Below are positions 1-10,275 of a stretch of DNA of 64,000 nt, piece by piece. The position numbers and the translations under genes were made by a program. How positions within the stretch are numbered: the first letter of the stretch is position 1; each line of letters opens with the position of its first letter. Under the pieces are notes generated by a model that was not told the DNA's origin, did not search any database, and worked only from the letters and a program-made list of their open reading frames with translations. The stretch comes from Blastobasis lacticolella (Eukaryota; Arthropoda; Insecta; Lepidoptera; Blastobasidae). The stretch spans positions 4,178,463 through 4,242,462 of the forward strand of contig LR990051.1 in assembly GCA_905147135.1 (NCBI GenBank), written 5' to 3'.

Positions 1-499
1 GGAGCCACAAACGAGCCGCTGGGGCCCAGAACTATCAATTAGGCGGCGCCTGCGTCGGTACAGTCAAAGGACTGTTCTTCTGAGACGCTTTAATGCTTTG
101 ATGAATGGTTTTTGATCTATGACGGCGGCTCGCCGGCGGGATAGCTAATGATAGCGTCTGCCTTCTTAACTACCCTTTAGTTTCATTTCACGCAGTGTTT
201 AGACTAAGTGGAGTTGCGAGTTCCGGTCAAGCGGTTTTTGGCAAATGTAGGTAATGTTGTTTTTTGGTGAAAAAAAACTTTTTTTTTTATTGTTGAGCTG
301 TAAGTGGAGGTTGAAAATGATGTTTTTTGTATGAATAGGATGACTCAAATTTGTAATACGTTGCCGATTATTTTTGGTAATTAATAAGAATGTGATAAGT
401 TTTGAAAGTTAGAATATTTATATACTTACCTACTGTGAGTAGCAAAAATATTACGTGTGTAGAGTACGATAATTATGGATGTAGAGTAGATACGGTTCC
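1..499. other. Unassigned sequence at left edge
   Basis: The first 170 bases are GC-rich, with clustered CG dinucleotides, and then grade into AT-rich DNA with a T-run near 280. I see no gene, RNA or recognisable repeat. Confidence 0.5.
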
Positions 500-668
500 T
501 GTACCGGTCCAGCTTGCCGAATCCAGCATCCACCCGTAGCGTTTCGCAAATCGTCACTCCATCTGGCCGGAAGGCGTCCCACACTATGTTTGCCGAAACG
601 TGGTTTCCACTCAATAACTCGTTTTCCAGCGCAAGGTTCTTCAGCAGATATGGCCAGCCCACTCCCAT
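500..668 (-). pseudogene. LINE group L1x ORF2 C-terminal remnant
   Basis: Read on the minus strand, this is the C-terminal tail of a non-LTR retrotransposon ORF2. One frame gives WAGHIC, a stop, then RTLRW. After a one-base frame shift it continues as GKRVIEWKPRFGKHSVG, RLPARWSDDLRNATGG and CWIRQAG. The VGRxPARWSDDL block and the GGCWxRQA block are typical of these tails in Lepidoptera. The longest uninterrupted frame here is a different, shifted frame and is not the biological one. The stop and frameshift mark it as dead. A second remnant of the same group lies at 62645-62800. The clade (Jockey-, CR1- or R1-like) cannot be settled from so short a piece. Confidence 0.75.
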
Positions 669-1480
669 TTCAGTCTACTACAGTCTAATTTTAATCTCCG
701 TCGAACTACTTTTGTCATGTTTTTCTATTGAAATGTACTTTATGTAACCGGTTATGTTTATTTAGTTTGATTAGAAAAGGATATTTTTAAATGTCTCGAT
801 ACTTTGATTTATAAATATATCATTTATTAGCAACAGGACGCCACAACACAACATTTAAATGAAGAATTACATAGGTACATATTTCAACACACACAATTAT
901 ACAAAATAAAATCAAACATTAAAGAAAAAATCTAACAAAATTACGTAATTATTACAATTAACCAATTTGGCATTGCCGTGCGATGCCGTCCCGGTCGATA
1001 AAAGGACCTTACTCAGCATGAGCCGTGGCGAAAGCCGCAACGCTGGTCTTCCGCGGGTCCCGCGAAGTGAGGTACCCCTACTACGTGCGCTTTGAAATAC
1101 AGAAAATTATAATAGATAAAATAGTAGTTATAATGCTAATTAAATATTCATACATATATAATATAAGGAGTGTAGGTGTAAAGTGAAGTGATTAGCCAGA
1201 TTTAATTTCAAAAGTTAACGTGACATGGTACTTATGTATGTAAAATATATACCTATAGGTAGTCTTGTAGCTGATTATAATGTTCATAACTTCTCCTAAA
1301 TAAATATTAAACGAATAAATACTGTCAAACCAGATTAATATTACTATATTTCATAGTCTTTAAAATAGGTGTTGAGTGTAATAAATTAAATTCCCTGCTA
1401 ACATAGACTACTACTGAAACTACCAATTCCTCTGTAACACCCCCGTAACTGTCAACCTACAGGGCATGGATCCCATCACC
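669..1480. other. AT-rich unassigned DNA with a GC-rich island
   Basis: Mostly AT-rich, with no gene seen. At 966-1085 a sharply bounded GC-rich island interrupts it. The island contains short self-complementary pieces such as ccgcgggtcccgcg, and flanking AT-rich DNA resumes at once. It could be a fragment of a mobile element, but I cannot assign it. Confidence 0.45.
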
Positions 1481-1489
1481 CATTGCTTT

Positions 1490-1640
1490 TATAAAAGGGT
1501 AGGTACTGTGCGTGTGCGCATACGGTCGACGAATTAGCTCACACTTTGAAGTCGGCTCGCCTTCCGCCATCTTTGAACTATTTGAACGCGCGGTGACGGA
1601 TCGCAGATGTATCGTGTAATGGATCCGTCAGGGTTTTAGT
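1490..1640 (+). promoter_or_regulatory. TATA-box core-promoter-like island
   Basis: A canonical TATAAAAG sits at 1490-1497. It is followed by about 140 bases of CpG-richer sequence, out of character with its AT-rich surroundings. A start site about 30 bases downstream would fall near 1520 (gcgcatacgg). I see no strong initiator or DPE match and no coding exon below it. It could be the first exon of a gene outside the window, or chance. Confidence 0.2.
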
Positions 1641-2577
1641 GGTGAAGATTGTCGGGTTCGGTGATGAATTGTCTGTCTGTCTGTCAAGACTAATTTGTGG
1701 AAAACTGGTGCTAATTTGCTGTATAGAACGCCCGTAAAGTTGACACTAATACACGTATTCAGAAACGTGAGGTACTATGAAGTCTCACAACATTACTTGA
1801 GTGGCGATCGAAGTCTACGCTTTGTAAAAATGAACAACCATGAACCAATCATCAAGTTGCTAATCATAGAGACGTAGGTATTGAGCGTAGTGGGTCCATT
1901 TATCCGCTGGCAGAAGTGTTTTACTTTGCATACTAATGGTACTTTACAAATATTGTTGGTGTAAGTGTTTACTGTTTCTATCGGAAGTGAAATCAGACAC
2001 ACATCACATAATTTAAAACAATAACTACTACGTACTAATTTAGAAGTTGTCTACGTTGCACAACCTTAAATGAAGAGGAACACACGCACGAACCGACTAT
2101 TAACAGCACTACATGGAATACCGTTTATAAATAAAATAAAACTATTCTAAATATCCCGTGTAGCAAAAACGTAACAATTCAGCAGTGGAAAAATGCAGCT
2201 GGTATTTTTATTAACGTGCAAACATTTCTGTAAAAGTATTGCGAACTGGCTAGGCCGTATGCGAAATTGAATCGAAATGTTTTTCAAGCATACTAGTAAA
2301 TTGAATAAAAATTGTGTTGGCATGTCGGAGCCTTCGAGGAATTTTAAAATTGATGAGCTTCCCACGCACGCACGTATGTTTATGAATAATATTTACCATT
2401 TCTTCTGTAGGTACTATAGTGTTTTACACACCATAGCGTCGACGACTTTGTTGTCGGCGTCTTGGAAATGGGAAATATTTGTTGGCGGTATGTGAGCAGC
2501 ACATTTTGACAGTAACGTCAATGTAAATGGAGTGGTACCACCACTGTGAGTCCATTACAATTTATTTTTATATTATA
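1641..2577. other. Unassigned AT-rich DNA
   Basis: It holds a short (gtct)n run at about 1670-1685 and no recognisable gene or repeat. Confidence 0.5.
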
Positions 2578-2755
2578 GGGAGGCAAACGAGCCAGCGAGT
2601 TGCCTGATGGTAAGTGACAACCGGCCCCGATTAATGCCCGCGGCAACAAAAATCCATAAAACATATAAGATTGGAGTTTGAGGTTGGTAGGGGTACCGGT
2701 AGTAGGGTTCTGTCAAACCTGAGGAGTCCTGGATGGTACCACCATCTTGTCAATT
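2578..2755 (+). mobile_element. Fragments of retroposon families E and D
   Basis: The segment opens with an E-type motif (gagccagcgagttgcctgatgg). It closes with the 5' part of family D: tctgtcaaacctgaggag, then ggtaccacca. That D part matches the start of the better copies at 45550 and 56563. Both pieces are short and diverged. Confidence 0.5.
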
Positions 2756-3711
2756 ATGTCAAGCTTTCATTGTATCTATACAGTTCCAGGATACATGGCT
2801 TACCATCTCAAATAGCATACGTGTCTTAGGTGTCGACATCCCCAGTGATATCCAGTTTCGCAGTCATTTGGAAGAATAACTGTGTGCTTAACAGATCTAA
2901 GCAGCAACGCCGATTTACGCCGAGGCAACAACTCCTCCAACCTACTTCAGACACCATTTGGAGTATTGGGATTACTCCCATCTTAATGGGAGTACTGGCA
3001 TACAGCTTGATACTTGTGACTTGATCCTATAATTTTGTAAATTATCGATGATACCATGCTCACAAATGGTATTGAACCTCCTTTTGTGTGGTATATCGCT
3101 TGTACAACGGTGTTTGCTCTGAGGAACTGTTTGCCATGATGCCTACAGCTATATTCTATCATCGCACCGCTCGTCATCGACAGGCAGTTCATCCTCACAC
3201 CTTGGAGCCAAATTGATCGCGATCTGTGCGGTTTCAAAAGAACTTTCTCCCACGCGCACTAAGGTCGTGGAACGAGAGATGTGTTTTTAACTAAAGTAAC
3301 AAGATAATTGTATTTAAATATAACTCAACAAATGCCACGTCTGTAACTTTAATATGGCGAAAACAACAGTCATAACAAAAACCCGCTGTGGGTGCTTAAA
3401 AATTAACTAGCAAGCGATACAACGTTAATTGGCACATCGCTTTTGAATCGTCATGCCAATGCCATACCGCTGGCATTACTTTGGTCTTAAATGTCAGTAA
3501 AAAAACCTGCATAACTCGAGTACGAAAAACAACATAGGGTTCTGAACAATAATTAGTAGTCATTTGCTTTTATGCGAGTGATTGAATAAACACTTTATTT
3601 TGTAATTACGATCTTGTGGGGGTTATAGGATTCGGAGTTTTTGATTTGATTTGTTTGTCTAACTTTGCGTGTGTCTAGCTGTTTTAATGTTTAATATTTA
3701 TTACTTAGAAA
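2756..3711. other. Unassigned DNA
   Basis: No gene seen. A 9-bp hairpin (tactcccat/atgggagta, 2973-2994) is present but is within what chance allows. Short open frames on both strands look random. Confidence 0.45.
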
Positions 3712-4050
3712 GAGCGTCGGTAGCTAGGCGGTTGAGTATCCAACTCGTAAGCGAGAGGTACCGGGTTAGAATCCAACTGCGGCCATGTACCAATGACTCT
3801 TTTCTGAGTTATGTACATTAGTTGAATTCTAACTGATGCTCTTACGGTGAGGGAAAACATCGTGATGAAACCTGCAAATACAGACAACTCAATTTGTAAT
3901 TATGATCCAATCTGGTCACCCTCTGGTCAATCTGGTCCTGGTAGCACTGTCACGGAGGTCAGATGGTAATTACATGATCGCCAAATCCTGGATTATATTC
4001 AAGGCGGACCCCGGAACCTCATGCACGAGAGACTTACTTACTTACTTAGA
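3712..4050 (+). mobile_element. SINE-A copy 1 (tRNA-derived)
   Basis: This is a near full-length SINE. The head is tRNA-like (gagcgtcggtagctaggcgg, with a damaged B box ggttagaatcc). The body follows with the family-wide blocks atgtaccaatgactcttttc, gatgctcttacggtgaggg, catgatccaatctggtca and gccaaatcctgg. It ends in a (ttac)n run instead of the usual gatgatgat tail. Such elements are transcribed by RNA polymerase III and moved by LINE machinery in trans; that is family knowledge. Confidence 0.85.
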
Positions 4051-5086
4051 AAACTTGGCACTATTCGCTCAACCTTGCCGGTCTATTAACCGAAGGTCTC
4101 CGGTTCGCTTCCTGTCTGGACAGTTATTGAAGTGATGAATTTTGATTTCTACTCCGGGTCTGAGAGTTTCTTTTTCTAGTAGTTTCTATATAAGTTGGTA
4201 TTGGAATTTTTATCTTTGTAGAATATCTGCTGTCTAGCATAAGCACAAGCTTTGTTTATTCTAGGTCTAGTTGGCGACGTGTAAAAGTTCAAGAAAAGTT
4301 TTCAATGTTAATATTAAGTTCCCATTAATTTTCATACAACAGATAATGAACCCTAAACCCTGAATACTTTGGTCTCGTAATCATTAGCCGATATTTTGTT
4401 TATGTTAAATACCAATACCTTCTCCATATTGGTAATATCAATAGGGCGATATTTAAAATTTAAAGTGGTATTATAATTAACCAATACTACTTCTTTAAAT
4501 ACATATAAATGAACTATGATACGTAAGTATGCCCGATATGGCTTGACATTTAATTAGTAGACATAATGTAGATGACTTTTTATTTTTTATTTTACTAACT
4601 TACACTTAGTTTTAGTATTAGTTCATTTTTTATGGATCTATGAATATTTTGTTTGTACCTAAATAAATTACCTTTTAGAGAGTAATAAAGCAGAGGTAAA
4701 AGGATTTATATCGTATGTAACTTGCGTCTTAATGGTGCTTCGAATGGCTTTATTTGTGAAATGTATAAATATATACTTCAACATAGTTTTCTACAGAATC
4801 CTTAAAAATCGTAGGTATCATTTCTGCCAATAGGGATGATACCTAGGTCAACATTTTAAAATTCTAATTAATTCGTCAGTTAGATTATAAAAAAAGTTCA
4901 GACACTTTTTTTTTTTATTTCATCAATAAAATAAAAGAAATATAAAGCCTAATATTCTTTTATTTTACTGATTTGATGAACTTCAGAGTAAAATTGGACA
5001 GCAGGCGTGACACTACATTTTAACGCACTGTATCGGCGTTATTTCTTGTTTAAGTAAGAAAAGAGAAAAATTGATGGCATATTTAG
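4051..5086. other. Unassigned AT-rich DNA
   Basis: Very AT-rich, with homopolymer runs near 4910. I see nothing recognisable. Confidence 0.5.
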
Positions 5087-5310
5087 GAGCGTCGGTGGCC
5101 GAGCGGTTAGAGTATACGACTCGTAAGCCAAAGGTCCCGGGTTCGAATCCCACTCAGCTGGCCATGTACCAATGACTGTTTTCTGAGTTATGTACTCGTA
5201 CATTAGTTGAATACTAACCGATGCTCTTACGGTGAGGGAAAACATCGTGATGAAATCTGCACATTCAGGCCACTGGATGTGTAACCATGATCCAATTTGG
5301 TCAGGTTCTC
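5087..5310 (+). mobile_element. SINE-A copy 2, 3'-truncated, best tRNA head
   Basis: This copy has the cleanest polymerase III promoter of the family. Box A tggccgagcgg is at 5096-5106 and box B ggttcgaatcc at 5140-5150. The acceptor-stem halves (gcgtcgg versus ctcagct) do not pair, so it is a tRNA-like SINE head and not a tRNA gene. The body runs as far as the catgatccaatttggtcagg block and then stops, leaving out about 130 bp present in full-length copies. Confidence 0.85.
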
Positions 5311-6685
5311 AATTCTGCAATACATACTTATGTATATACCTAACGTAGATATATAATTTATGGACTAGACAAGAAAAGACATTTCCTACGAGTTTTAATT
5401 TCAAACGCTAACCTGTAAACCAAAGATATTGGACATCTGCAAACGCAGACGTCAGGCGCATAAAAAGCCCACGAGGGCACGTCAAATAGACGAGTGCAAA
5501 TCGTGTGTTCTCGGAAAATCGTAATTTATGTGGCAGCCGTGTCCGCGCGCCACTAATGAGTTCGCAGTACGTCAGGTGCCAACTGCAATGTCCGTTCTGG
5601 TGTCGTTAATGAATTTATTCGCAATTGTCCCGGTTTTTACCGATGGGCGTAGGGTTGAGCGTGTTTTAGTAAAGAGTTTGGCTTTGGCGAGTAAAAATTC
5701 TGGGAAACATAAAAGTCGATTTTTAGATGGGATTGCTGCATCTTTCTTGACGGGAGTGAGGTGGCGGTTATTAAAAAAGGTAATGGTGATAATTTGGTAA
5801 TTAAAGTTCTTTTGCGCGGCCCGTGCTCATGACTACCTATACATCTAGATACAAGTGTCAATCGTGCTAAAAATCTGTTTATTTACGATTATTCGACAAA
5901 AAAAAAATTTTAAAAGGAATTTGATGAAGTACCTCCTATTTTCTTATTAATGGCGCTATGGGGTGAGGAAGTTGGTTGGTAATATGTATCGATATTCCGT
6001 ATAACACGACAACGACGTAACGTCCTATCCTGACCCCAACTCTAGCTGTCCATAAAATCCAAGTAAATAATCTGTTATTACTTTGTGTATGGGTTAAATT
6101 ATCTGTGAATTAAGCTAGCCTTACCATACAAGTCCAGGACACAACAACGTTAGAAATTGGAAGAATTGAGCTTGACAAAGAACTTCCTTATGCAGAACTG
6201 CAATGGATATAGGACACTAAACGATTAACAACTTTTTTCACAGTATTTCCATATTTAAATGATCCCGTCTGTAATTGTACAGCCCAAGATCCTTAAAAAA
6301 ATAGCTACCAGCTACTACAGCTGCAAGAACTACTCGTAACTACTATATTGTTGGACAAGTCACCCCTTGATCACGGTATGATCGCACTTTCACTTAAAAT
6401 ATTTTAGAATAGGTAAGCTCTAGAGTCTGTCTCCAAGAAATTAGTGTACGAACTTGTATGTCATAAGTGAATTTGATTATAAGTATGAGAATACCTCATA
6501 AAATGTTACTACAGTAAGTACATTATTGGATTAAGCTCGTAATTTCGCTTAAAATCCGAATAAAAATACCTCAATTCGAAAGCTGCCAGCAATTAAACCA
6601 AATTGCACGAGTACCGTTTACCGATTTCGACAGCGGTATGACAATAAACATTAAAATAATTATGGCCAATATTTATTAAGTACTT
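5311..6685. other. Unassigned DNA
   Basis: A CpG-richer patch at about 5420-5800 stays open in short frames on both strands, but the frames match nothing I know. The rest is AT-rich and featureless. Confidence 0.45.
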
Positions 6686-7243
6686 AACTTTTAAGTTTAA
6701 ATATCACTTCTCTGTAGGTTGTCTTGTCGTTTGTACTTGGCAGTTCCTTATTCGATTTAAATTATACAGTTCAGTTAATGCAGCTTACCGATTATTTGTG
6801 GGTGTAAATATTGACATAAATACCATTACATAAATACCATTATATTACGCTACATATTTGCAACCTACAACCTTAGATACACGAAAGTTAGGATTTCATT
6901 TTGCCTTTTCTCCTTTTTAAGTCTTTTTTAAGTCATTCCTTTGCACTACGAGTATAACAAGAGGTTATTCAAAACTTTTAAGTTTAAATATCACTTGTCT
7001 GTAGGTTGTCTTGTCGTTTGTACTTGGCAGTTCCTTATTCGATTTAAATTATACAGTTCAGATAATGCAGCTTACCGATTATTTGTGGGTGTAAATATTG
7101 ACATAACTGTCATTGTAAAACGTTGCACATTTGCAGCCTACAACCTTAGATACACGAAAGTTAGGATTTCATTTTGATTTCTCTCCTTTTGAAGTCTTTA
7201 TTTTAAGTCATTGCTTTGCACTATAACGTGGGGTTCTTCAAAA
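6686..7243 (+). repeat. Tandem duplication, period about 287 bp
   Basis: Two direct copies of one unit lie side by side, 6686-6972 and 6973-7243. Both begin aacttttaagtttaaatatc and run through ggttgtcttgtcgtttgta to ttaggatttcattttg. They differ by substitutions and a small indel near 6820. The second copy abuts a family C retroposon piece. No coding sense was seen. Confidence 0.85.
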
Positions 7244-7371
7244 AGCATGTCTACAGGTACCTCAAAGGCCGGCACCGCGTCCTCTCCCCTTAGATTACAG
7301 ATGTCCTGGACGACAGTGGGTGTATCCATCAGGTGGACCGTCCATCCGTGTGCCTCCCTAGCAATAAAAAT
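7244..7371 (+). mobile_element. Family C retroposon fragment, copy 1
   Basis: It runs from gcatgtctacaggtacctca, through cagatgtcctggacgacagt, to tgcctccctagcaataaaaa. Three other copies occur at 35159 (minus), 60012 and 60746. The A-rich end suggests a LINE 3' end or a SINE. Confidence 0.75.
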
Positions 7372-8530
7372 AATATTTTAAATAAGCGGATCAAATACAA
7401 CACTTTAAGTGTTCCCTTTCCAACGTACCTTTCCCTTCCATTGCCAACGTCACGCTCATAATCCAACTAATGATAGTACTAAGTAGTACAGTACATTAAA
7501 AGTAACGCACACCACACCTGAGAGCCAGCAAATCAGTCCAATGTAAGCTGTCATTAGCCACGACCGCAACACGCCTATTGTGGGTTTACACAACACACGG
7601 TCGGGCTGCGCGCGCGCCGGTGGGTATAAATCGTCGGCTTCGCACCATAAATACCCGGGTTGTGCAAAAACTTGGCTCCTCTGACAGAGTCCGGGATATA
7701 CGGGCTTGGGGAATGGACAGCGGATCAAGTAGAAGTATAATAATATACCGTCACGGGCTGACAATCAGCTCAGTAAAAGTGAGGTTACAGGTTACTCGTT
7801 AAATATGACTCAGTGACGAACAGGCAGACATCCAGTACGTTATACCAGATGCGTTGTCATGGTAAGGATGAGGACTAAACCTAAGTGCTTCACTCTAATG
7901 TGTACGCTGGTATATATGTTTTTATCGACGTCCTTCTAAATCTCTATTAAACAACGATATTTTACCATCTCGTTTTGTATTTGACTTTGGATATTTATGT
8001 GACAGTGAGCACAACAAGAAGTTAAGAATAACGCAAACGTCTGGTGTTGCTGATGTCCTTTTTCGGCTGTCCATTTTCCATCAGATGGCCTGTTTGTCTG
8101 CCGTGTAACATAAAAAAATAATTCTAGAATATTGTAGTTGTAAAATATTGTGCCTCTGACAAAGTCTTTACAGGTATAATTGCGAATACGTAGAAGTAGT
8201 GGAACAAATACCCTGATATAACTAGGCTGACCTTAACGTAGAAGAAACAAAACTTGTATGTCAGGACCATAGCAATTAGAGTGAAGAGATTAAAAGTTGG
8301 TATAATTTAACAACTTCACAGCAACGGACCTACAATCAAATCTACTAGTTACAATAGGTACAACAACATCCATGTACCAGTAGTGTTTATTCTTAAGAAT
8401 AAACAGTACCAAATACTCCACAAACAACACAAAATGAGCTAGCCACCCCCAACATCCGTGCGTATAAATTATGAAGGCAAAATTGCCGACACCTCCGCTA
8501 AGCCGGCACCGGCATCGCCGCAAGCCACTC
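7372..8530. other. Unassigned DNA with an E-type fragment
   Basis: It holds the promoter-like segment listed separately at 7600-7680. A short minus-strand E-type fragment lies at about 8065-8106 (ccatcagatggcctgtttgt, then ctgccgtg). Otherwise I see nothing. Confidence 0.45.
7600..7680 (+). promoter_or_regulatory. GC-rich TATA-containing promoter-like segment
   Basis: A run of alternating GC (ctgcgcgcgcgccgg) is followed at once by tataaat at 7625 and, 25 bases on, by a second cataaata. The layout resembles a core promoter, but there is no downstream exon I can recognise and no initiator match. Confidence 0.2.
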
Positions 8531-8538
8531 AATGGCGA

Positions 8539-8580
8539 TTTATCGCAAACGCGATAAAATTATAATCGTTATTTATCGCG
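8539..8580. promoter_or_regulatory. Cluster of three TTTATCGC motifs
   Basis: TTTATCGC occurs at 8539-8546 (plus), 8551-8558 (minus, four bases away, forming a perfect inverted repeat) and 8572-8579 (plus). It opens a unique, CpG-richer stretch to about 8720. TTTAT-type cores are bound by posterior homeodomain and GATA-type factors in insects in general; which factor, if any, binds here is unknown. Confidence 0.3.
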
Positions 8581-8719
8581 AACGTGTACCTGCATAATTC
8601 ATGCATCGTGTCGCAGTCTGCTGACGATTTACGGCGTATTGTCGCCGGTACAAGCAACAGTTTAGCGTTCACACGCCATTCGAGGACGCTAAAGTGATTG
8701 TGTGAGCGTGGACTAGTTT

Positions 8720-10275
8720 TTGGGTCACGTCATGTTGCTGGGAAGAGCTGGTTGGAGAGTCTTTAGATGCGTTTCGTACTCGATACGCAAGGTGTGTCGA
8801 TTCTCAATACAATATCAAAGAAACATAATGCTGCCAGATTCAATCAACATTATAATTGATGGTAAATAGAGTATAATAGCACAAACACTTCCACTTATAT
8901 TACCACCGCTAATGCTTACATGCAGACTTGCTATGACCTATGTAGGTCATTATTTTTTTATGTCCTACAGTGGATGAACAGGTATGCGGTCCATCTAATG
9001 GAACGTGGTCACCGCTGACTAAAGGTAATAACAACACCAGAAGTATTGCAAATGAGTTGCGTTGCAAATCTAAAACCCCTAAAATCTTACTCTGGCACCA
9101 AAAAGGCAAATGTACCTCCACTCCTAAGTACACGGTCATCCAAATCCCTATCAAAATGAGCACTGGCGAGCTTACTTGCCGATAGGATTTAAAATAGTAT
9201 TGTTTGGCTGCGGTATTCTGTAATGTGGAGGTCCTACTTCCCTAGTCGGGTGGCTCGCAATACCCTGTTATGCCCTACATCTCTTAATGGATAACAAAGC
9301 AACCCTACGATTCAATCCATTACTGTACCCAATAAAGGTAACGTCCGGAGTAGAGAGAGACACGTGCTCACTATACCGGTCTGCGATGCAGAGGACTTTC
9401 AGTTAGAGGGGATTCTCAACTGGACAGTAGTTTTGAGTTGTTAGAGAAGTTTTTTGCTTCTTTTGGTAACTACGCTCTTTGGCATTTACGACATACAAAA
9501 TGTGTTTGCGTTTAATTTATTACGAGAATCTATCGGTAACATCCGTTATTGTCGTATCCGAGAATCCAACGCACATGCTTTTACATGACATACATTAAAT
9601 TACAGGTTCTTATACGAAATTTCACCAGCCATATAGCGCATACCTCATAACAATTAATGCCACATGAAAAAAGAAAACACCGCAAAAGCCCTTAAGGCCG
9701 AATAAAGAAAAAGTTCTCGAAACAGTGGCCACAATTCTCCACTCAGTCAAGTCGCAGGCGGACCCAACAAGCCTTTACAGATGCCAATTAAGCCGTCAAG
9801 CTGACTGACGGAACACATAGTGCTGTTAGTAATCGCCTCGGGTATGCAAATGAAGGTATTTTGCATCTTGATGGCATAAAATGTTAGTGGGAGTATGACA
9901 CGTTCAATCACGTTGATTGTGATGAATGGGACGATATGACAAGTTGAAAACGGAAAGCTAATTGCGTGTTTGCTTATTGAAATACCTACGCTTCCAGACA
10001 GGTACAATCGACTTATGTGTTTATGAATTATAAGAAATAGTGCCGTTTGACGAATAAGGTGGACTGTCCTTATAGTGACAAGGCACCTGCAGTTCTGCAT
10101 TTTTTGTTACATGAAAAGACAATGTCACTTAAATGTTGTGAGTTATTATTTCTCCTTCTTTATAAAGTTGGCTGTAACCTGATTTTGATCTTACAAAAAG
10201 TTATAATGTTGTGGATGCATGTTGAAATTTTGAAATTATGAATATGTGGTCTATAGGTACTTCATATTCAGTTCG
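8720..10275. other. Unassigned DNA around an E-type copy
   Basis: It contains the E-type fragment at 8968-9085, listed separately. The 117-codon minus-strand open frame at 9747-10100 matches nothing I recognise and is likely chance. Confidence 0.4.
8968..9085 (+). mobile_element. Family E retroposon fragment
   Basis: The order is tatgcggtccatctaatgga, acgtggtcaccgc, then an aacaacaccag and attgcaaatgagttgcgttgc stretch. This follows the order seen in the longer E copies at 26421 and 50898. Confidence 0.55.

Noticed and set aside
118..132. tatgacggcggctcg shared with 63272-63286
   Set aside because: A 15-base match between two places in 64 kb is expected by chance.
426..668. 80-codon minus-strand frame as a host protein
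   Set aside because: It is a shifted frame of a LINE C-terminus. The recognised residues lie in another frame.
5090..5165. Possible tRNA gene
   Set aside because: The acceptor halves do not pair, and the same sequence continues into a SINE body present in eight copies.
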